Of a DNA stretch of 64,000 nt, positions 60,103 through 64,000 are shown in pieces. The translations under genes and the position numbers were made by a program. This DNA comes from Nitrosomonadales bacterium. Its GTDB lineage: Bacteria; Pseudomonadota; Gammaproteobacteria; Burkholderiales; Gallionellaceae. The DNA lies in NCBI GenBank assembly GCA_016716325.1, contig JADJWO010000001.1, positions 2,108,001 through 2,172,000 of the forward strand. The letters are read 5' to 3'. The notes under the pieces are model-generated. The model did no database searches, was not told the origin of the DNA, and worked only from the letters and a program-made list of their open reading frames with translations. Positions within the stretch are counted from its first letter, which is position 1. Every line of letters begins with the position of its first letter.

Positions 60103-61329
60103 TTATTTTTTGTGTTGCAAATTCGCCGCGATGCGCATGCGCAATGCATTGAGCTTGATGAATCCGCCGGCGTCCTTCTGGTCGTAGGCGCCCTTGTCGT
60201 CCTCGAAAGTGGCGATGGTCGGGTCGAACAGCGAATCGGTCTTCGAGTCGCGCCCAGCCACGATCACGTTACCCTTGTACAGCTTCAGACGGACCACGCC
60301 GTTGACGGACTGTTGCGTGTGGTCGATCAGGGCCTGCAGCGCTTTGCGCTCCGGGCTCCACCAGTAACCGTTGTAGACCAGGCTGGCGTAGCGCGGCATC
60401 AGATCGTCCTTGAGGTGGGCGACCTCGCGATCCAGTGTCAGCGATTCGATGGCGCGGTGCGCCTTCAGCATGATGGTGCCACCGGGTGTCTCGTAGCAGC
60501 CGCGCGACTTCATGCCGACATAGCGGTTCTCCACCAGGTCGAGACGGCCGATGCCGTGTTTGCCACCCAGACGGTTCAGTTCGGCCAGCAGGTCATGCGC
60601 TGCCAGTTTCTTACCGTTGAGCGCGACAGGATCGCCCTTGATGTAGTCGATCTCCAGATATTCCGCCGCGTCGGGTGCTTTCTCCGGCGACACGGACCAG
60701 CGCCACATCTCTTCCTCGGCCTCGGCCATCGGATCTTCCAGATGGCGGCCTTCGTAGCTGATGTGCAGCAGGTTGGCGTCCATGGAGTAGGGCGAACCGC
60801 CCTGCTTGTGTTTCATGTCCACCGGGATGCCATGTTGCTCGGCATAAGCCATCAGCTTCTCGCGCGACAGCAGGTCCCACTCGCGCCACGGCGCGATGAT
60901 CTTGATGTTCGGGTTCAGCGCGTAGGCGCCCAGTTCGAAACGCACCTGGTCGTTGCCCTTGCCGGTCGCGCCGTGCGAGAGGGCGTCGGCACCGGTCATG
61001 GCGGCGATCTCGATCAGGCGCTTGGCGATCAGCGGGCGCGCGATGGATGTGCCCAGCAGGTATTCGCCCTCGTACACGGTGTTGGCGCGGAACATTGGGA
61101 ACACGTAGTCGCGTACGAACTCCTCGCGCAGGTCGTCGATGAAGATGTTCTCCGGCTTGATGCCGAATTGCAGCGCTTTCTTGCGCGCCGGTTCCAGCTC
61201 TTCGCCTTGGCCGACATCGGCGGTGAAGGTGACCACTTCGCATTGGTAGGTGTCCTGCAGCCACTTCAGGATGACCGAGGTGTCGAGTCCGCCGGAGTAC
61301 GCGAGGACGGCTTTTTTGATGTCGCTCAT
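60103..61329 (-). CDS. argG: argininosuccinate synthase
   Basis: The 408-residue enzyme joins citrulline and aspartate using ATP, the second-to-last arginine step. The PP-loop AYSGGLDTS (10-18) is followed by TADVGQGEELEPARKKA, GATGKGNDQVRFEL and GRLDLVENRYVGMKSRGCYE. The start at 61329 gives MSDIKKAVLAYSGG; the open extension to 61389 has no ribosome binding site. It is 166 bases downstream of the argF-end array on the same strand and could be reached by transcription from argF. Confidence 0.97.
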   Translation of the reverse strand: MSDIKKAVLAYSGGLDTSVILKWLQDTYQCEVVTFTADVGQGEELEPARKKALQFGIKPENIFIDDLREEFVRDYVFPMFRANTVYEGEYLLGTSIARPLIAKRLIEIAAMTGADALSHGATGKGNDQVRFELGAYALNPNIKIIAPWREWDLLSREKLMAYAEQHGIPVDMKHKQGGSPYSMDANLLHISYEGRHLEDPMAEAEEEMWRWSVSPEKAPDAAEYLEIDYIKGDPVALNGKKLAAHDLLAELNRLGGKHGIGRLDLVENRYVGMKSRGCYETPGGTIMLKAHRAIESLTLDREVAHLKDDLMPRYASLVYNGYWWSPERKALQALIDHTQQSVNGVVRLKLYKGNVIVAGRDSKTDSLFDPTIATFEDDKGAYDQKDAGGFIKLNALRMRIAANLQHKK

Positions 61330-61365
61330 AGCAATATTTTCCCTTGAATCTAAAAAATCAAATTT

Positions 61366-61394
61366 CACCAAGAAGAACACAGAGAACACGAGAG
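61366..61394 (+). repeat. CCACGAAG-type dispersed intergenic repeat, copy 2
   Basis: CACCAAGAAGAACACAGAGA followed by ACACGAGAG, closely matching the copy at 57077-57104 with a few changes. A small palindrome, CACTCCA/TGGAGTG around GAG, follows at about 61395-61411. Nothing coding is evident here. Confidence 0.55.
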
Positions 61395-61448
61395 CACTCC
61401 AGAGTGGAGTGTTGAACTGTTGCCCGGAACTGGCTTTTGTAGCCCATT

Positions 61449-61480
61449 CTTCTTCGCGATCTTCGTGTGCTTCGTGGTTA
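61449..61480 (-). repeat. CCACGAAG-type dispersed intergenic repeat, inverted copy 3
   Basis: On the minus strand the element reads TAACCACGAAGCACACGAAG then ATCGCGAAGAAG. It is inverted relative to the copy at 61366, so the two could pair in RNA across about 55 bases between argG and the argF-end array. Confidence 0.5.
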
Positions 61481-61494
61481 ATGTAGTTTGCAGC

Positions 61495-61629
61495 TTAATT
61501 ATTTACCTTGCCCGGCAACAAATATTCCATCAATGCTTTTTGCACGTGCAGCCTGTTTTGGTTTCCGCCGCCGCTTTGCGGCTTAACATTCGCCATGCTC
61601 ATGTTAGCGTTCACCGAAACGGACTGCAT
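61495..61629 (-). CDS. mini-ORF C of the argF-end array
   Basis: Forty-four codons from ATG at 61629. It starts MQSVSVNANMSMANV, has a Pro/Gly stretch (KPQSGGG), and ends in an ArgF-like tail altered to MEYLLPGKVNN. The Leu-to-Pro change inside the tail suggests relaxed constraint in this outermost unit. No convincing ribosome binding site is seen. It may not be translated. Confidence 0.25.
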   Translation of the reverse strand: MQSVSVNANMSMANVKPQSGGGNQNRLHVQKALMEYLLPGKVNN

Positions 61630-61647
61630 TTGGGATGCGCGTTCCAC

Positions 61648-61782
61648 TTAACGTTCAATCTTGCCCAGCAACAAATATTCCATCAATGCTTTTTGCACGT
61701 GCAGCCTGTTTTGGTTTCCGCCGCCGCTTTGCGGCTTAACATTCGCCATGCTCATGTTAGCGTTCACCGAAACGGACTGCAT
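61648..61782 (-). CDS. mini-ORF B of the argF-end array
   Basis: Forty-four codons from ATG at 61782: an N-terminal MQSVSVNANMSMANV, then KPQSGGGNQ, then the 18-residue segment NRLHVQKALMEYLLLGKI identical to ArgF 310-327, ending ER. An in-frame GTG directly after the previous stop could extend it to 50 residues. The ribosome binding site is weak. Either a micro-protein or a duplicated gene end. Confidence 0.3.
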   Translation of the reverse strand: MQSVSVNANMSMANVKPQSGGGNQNRLHVQKALMEYLLLGKIER

Positions 61783-61800
61783 TTGGGATGCGCGTTCCAC

Positions 61801-61941
61801 TTAACGTTCAATCTTGCCCAGCAACAAATATTCCATCAATGCTTTTTGCACGTGCAGCCTGTTTTGGTTTCCGCCGCCGCTTTGCGGCTTAACATTCGCC
61901 ATGCTCATGTTAGCGTTCACCGAAACCGCCTGCACTGACAT
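61801..61941 (-). CDS. mini-ORF A of the argF-end array
   Basis: Forty-six codons from ATG at 61941, twelve bases after the argF stop. It reads MSVQAVSVNANMSMANV, KPQSGGGNQ and then the ArgF tail NRLHVQKALMEYLLLGKI with ER at the end. The proximity to the argF stop would permit translational coupling. The ATG context differs from units B and C, because the first ~30 bases after argF are not part of the repeat consensus. Confidence 0.32.
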   Translation of the reverse strand: MSVQAVSVNANMSMANVKPQSGGGNQNRLHVQKALMEYLLLGKIER

Positions 61942-61953
61942 GCGGCGCTTCGA

Positions 61954-62943
61954 TTAGCTGTTAATTTTTCCCAACAGTAAATATTCCATAAGGGCTTTCT
62001 GTACATGCAGGCGGTTTTCCGCCTCATCCCATACCACGCTCTGCGGGCCGTCCATCACGCCGGCCGAGACCTCTTCGCCGCGATGGGCGGGCAGGCAGTG
62101 CATGAACAGCGCATCGGACTTGGCGACGCGCATCATGTCTTCGTCCACCTGCCAGTCGGCGAAGGCTTTCAGGCGTTCTTCGTTCTCGGCTTCAAAACCC
62201 ATCGAGGTCCACACATCGGTTGTGACGAGATCCGCGCCACGTGCCGCTTCCATCGGGTCGGTGAATTCTTCGTAGTGTTCGTGGCCGTACAGACCGGCGC
62301 GTTCCGGTTCGACTTCATAACCGGGCGGGGTGGAAACATGCACGTTGAAGTCGAGGATTTCTGCGGCTTGCAGCCATGTGTTGCACATGTTGTTGGAATC
62401 GCCGATCCAGGCGACCGTCTTGCCGCGGATGCTACCGCGATGCTCGATCCATGTGTAGATGTCGGCCAGCACCTGGCACGGGTGGTATTCGTTGGTCAGC
62501 CCGTTGATCACCGGCACGCGCGAGTTGGCGGCAAAACGCTCGATGATGTCCTGCTCGAAGGTGCGGATCATCACGATGTCGCTCATGCGCGAAATGACCT
62601 GGCCGGCGTCTTCCACCGGTTCGCCGCGCCCCAGTTGCGAGTCGCGCGTGTTCAGGTAGATCGCGGCTCCGCCCAGTTGGTGGACACCGGCCTCGAAAGA
62701 CAGGCGGGTGCGGGTGCTGGCCTTCTCGAAGATCATCACCAGCGTGCGGTCTTCCAGCGGCCAGTACTTCTCGTAACGCTTGAAACGTTCCTTGATGATG
62801 CGGGTGCGCTCGAACAGGTATTCGAACTCGTCGCTCGAAAAGTCCTTGAATTGCAGAAAATGCCGCAGGCTTTTCAGTGAAGACTCAGGCCCGCTTGCGG
62901 GCGTGATGTCGGAACTAAAATGTTTTACTTGTCCGGTTTCCAT
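61954..62943 (-). CDS. argF: ornithine carbamoyltransferase
   Basis: The 329-residue enzyme makes citrulline from ornithine and carbamoyl phosphate. STRTR (76-80) binds carbamoyl phosphate, HPCQ is at 154-157, the ornithine-binding SMG loop at 247-249 and HCLPAHRGEE at 282-291. The first ~25 residues extend beyond the usual family start (the conserved part begins LRHFLQFKDFS). No strong ribosome binding site is visible at 62943; coupling to argD, whose stop is 13 bases upstream, is likely. The C-terminal 18 residues before the last two are repeated three times downstream in the 153-bp array. Confidence 0.95.
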   Translation of the reverse strand: METGQVKHFSSDITPASGPESSLKSLRHFLQFKDFSSDEFEYLFERTRIIKERFKRYEKYWPLEDRTLVMIFEKASTRTRLSFEAGVHQLGGAAIYLNTRDSQLGRGEPVEDAGQVISRMSDIVMIRTFEQDIIERFAANSRVPVINGLTNEYHPCQVLADIYTWIEHRGSIRGKTVAWIGDSNNMCNTWLQAAEILDFNVHVSTPPGYEVEPERAGLYGHEHYEEFTDPMEAARGADLVTTDVWTSMGFEAENEERLKAFADWQVDEDMMRVAKSDALFMHCLPAHRGEEVSAGVMDGPQSVVWDEAENRLHVQKALMEYLLLGKINS

Positions 62944-62956
62944 GATGCTTGTTCGG

Positions 62957-64000
62957 TCAGGATTGTAAAAAATCTTTGATCAGCGGGCACAGGATATCCA
63001 ACAATGATCGTGCCTCGTCCTGCGTCATCACCAGCGGCGGCAACAGGCGGACCACATTGTCGGCGGTCACGTTGATCAGCAGGCCATTGGCGAGCGCCTG
63101 CTTGACCAGTTCCCCGCACGGCTTGTCGAGCTCGATGCCGATCATCAGGCCTTGTCCTCGCACTTCCTTGACGCCAGCCACGCCCTGCAAGCGGTTGGTC
63201 AGCCCGTCGCGGATGAATTGTCCGAGCGACTCGGCGTGCGCCAGCAACTTGTCCTGTTCGACGGTGTCCAGCGTGGTCAGCGCGGCCGTGCAGGCCAGCG
63301 GGTTGCCGCCGAACGTCGAACCGTGATTGCCTGGCTGGAAAGTGCCGGTTGCCTTGCCCGCCGCGAGGCAGGCGCCGACCGGTACGCCCGAGCCCAGCCC
63401 CTTGGCCAGCGTCATCACGTCCGGCAGGATGCCGGCATGCTGGAAGGCAAACCACTTGCCGGTGCGGCCGATGCCGCATTGCACTTCATCCAGCATCAGC
63501 AGCCAGTTCTGTTCGTCGCACAATGCGCGCAACTGTTGCAGGTATTCGATGTCCAGCGTGCGGATGCCGCCTTCGCCCTGGATCGGTTCGACCAGTACGG
63601 CGACCACTTCCCGGTTGTTTTGCGCGACATGGCGAATGGCGTCCAGATCGTTGTAGGGAACCCGCACGAATCCCTTGACCAGCGGCTCGAAGCCGGCCTG
63701 CACCTTGCGGTTGCCGGTGGCGGAGAGCGTTGCCAGCGTGCGGCCGTGGAAGGCTTTTTCCATCACGATGATGGAGGGATTGTCGACGCCCTGTTTGTGG
63801 CCGACCATGCGGGCCAGTTTGATGGCAGCCTCGTTGGCCTCGCAGCCCGAATTGCTGAAGAACACTTCCTGCATGCCTGACAGGGCGCACAGCTTGTCGG
63901 CCAGCGCTTCCTGCCCGGCGACCTGGTAGACGTTGGAGGTGTGGATCAGTTTGCCGATCTGCGCGGTGAGCGCGGCGGTCAGGCGCGGATGGGCGTGCCC
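62957..64000 (-). CDS. argD: acetylornithine aminotransferase, 5' end outside window
   Basis: The last 347 codons of a class III PLP aminotransferase; the start lies beyond the right edge. The visible part opens GHAHPRLTAALTAQIGKLIH and continues with VFFSNSGCEANEAAIKLAR. The PLP-binding region is LLMLDEVQCGIGRTGKW, and the Schiff-base lysine is in MTLAKGLGSGVP. It transaminates N-acetylglutamate semialdehyde in arginine synthesis; succinylornithine forms are similar, but the argF-argG context favours ArgD. argF starts 13 bases after its stop. Confidence 0.93.
   Translation of the reverse strand, partial: GHAHPRLTAALTAQIGKLIHTSNVYQVAGQEALADKLCALSGMQEVFFSNSGCEANEAAIKLARMVGHKQGVDNPSIIVMEKAFHGRTLATLSATGNRKVQAGFEPLVKGFVRVPYNDLDAIRHVAQNNREVVAVLVEPIQGEGGIRTLDIEYLQQLRALCDEQNWLLMLDEVQCGIGRTGKWFAFQHAGILPDVMTLAKGLGSGVPVGACLAAGKATGTFQPGNHGSTFGGNPLACTAALTTLDTVEQDKLLAHAESLGQFIRDGLTNRLQGVAGVKEVRGQGLMIGIELDKPCGELVKQALANGLLINVTADNVVRLLPPLVMTQDEARSLLDILCPLIKDFLQS

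Larger units (their letters stand above)
61495..61953 (-). repeat. three tandem 153-bp units carrying copies of the argF 3' end
   Basis: Three units follow the argF stop codon, each exactly 153 bp. They end in TAA at 61495-61497, 61648-61650 and 61801-61803, in register with the argF stop at 61954-61956. Units are identical over long stretches (61516-61668 equals 61669-61821; the third diverges only near argF). Each contains, on the minus strand, a region with the dyads GCTAACAT..ATGTTAAGC and GCCGC/GCGGC, and then codons for NRLHVQKALMEYLLLGKI as in ArgF. This explains most of the 624-base argG-argF gap. The period is a whole number of codons, so all units share the argF frame. Confidence 0.95.

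Noticed and set aside
61420..61938. A plus-strand open frame of 172 codons through the array, with a 51-residue repeat.
   Set aside because: It is the complement of the argF-derived units. The minus-strand reading encodes ArgF residues through synonymous codons, so the plus-strand frame is a shadow created by a 153-bp period that is a multiple of three.
61495..61953. Array considered as a CRISPR or as an integron cassette array (GTTAAGC/GTTAAGT motifs and dyads resemble attC core sites).
   Set aside because: There are no unique spacers, since whole units are nearly identical, and there is no paired R''/R' core with the length and spacing of attC. No integrase or cas gene is in the window.

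Overview
The window looks like the chromosome of a betaproteobacterium. Its gene order (mlaFEDCB-ibaG-murA-hisG-hisD, then tRNA-Tyr/Gly/Thr-tuf-tRNA-Trp-secE-nusG-rplKAJL-rpoBC, running straight into the str, S10, spc and alpha ribosomal blocks with a second tuf) is the usual betaproteobacterial arrangement. The moderately GC-rich composition, the MSHA-type pilus genes and the overall gene content would fit the Nitrosomonadales/Gallionellaceae. The genus is an inference; no rRNA gene is present to test it.

Layout. 1-3545 (minus): a sigma54-type response regulator, an ExeA/MshM-like ATPase and the start of an MshL-like secretin, a pilus or type II secretion-like cluster running off the left edge. 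3658-10308 (plus): the Mla phospholipid transport system, then ibaG, murA, hisG and hisD. 10381-42259 (plus): about 32 kb of translation and transcription machinery. It holds four tRNA genes, two tuf copies that appear identical, secE, nusG, RNA polymerase subunits alpha, beta and beta', translation factors, secY, infA and the L11, L10, str, S10, spc and alpha ribosomal protein genes. Promoters are visible before tRNA-Tyr, rpsJ, rplN and rpsM, and terminator-like hairpins after rplL, rpoC, tuf2 and rplQ. 42290-49772: cysK, arfB (minus), uvrA (minus, with an apparent C-terminal frameshift), a YajR-type MFS transporter, ssb, and a complete IS4-family insertion sequence inserted between the ssb stop codon and its terminator. 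49941-57067: an RsmB/NOP-type rRNA methyltransferase, a hypothetical gene, two DUF3108 paralogues, purN and purM (minus), then an AI-2E-family permease and hda (plus). 57208-60036: small housekeeping genes (HAD phosphatase, glutaredoxin-like, yajL, yajQ, ppnP, macrodomain). 60103-64000 (minus): argD(partial)-argF-argG.

The most unusual object lies between argF and argG. Three tandem units of exactly 153 bp follow the argF stop codon. Each ends in a copy of the last ~18 codons of argF plus a TAA stop, so four stops sit at 61954, 61801, 61648 and 61495, exactly 153 bp apart and in the argF frame. The copied segment differs from the native argF end at 11 of 18 codons, yet encodes the same 18 residues. 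Each unit can be read as a 44-46 residue mini-ORF with an N-terminus unrelated to ArgF and an ArgF C-terminus. I know no described system of this kind. It may be a set of real micro-proteins, or the footprint of repeated integration or recombination at the 3' end of argF.

Most of the window is conserved housekeeping sequence. The accessory or anomalous parts are the IS element, the argF array, dispersed CCACGAAG-type intergenic repeats, a REP-like palindrome and the uvrA frameshift.
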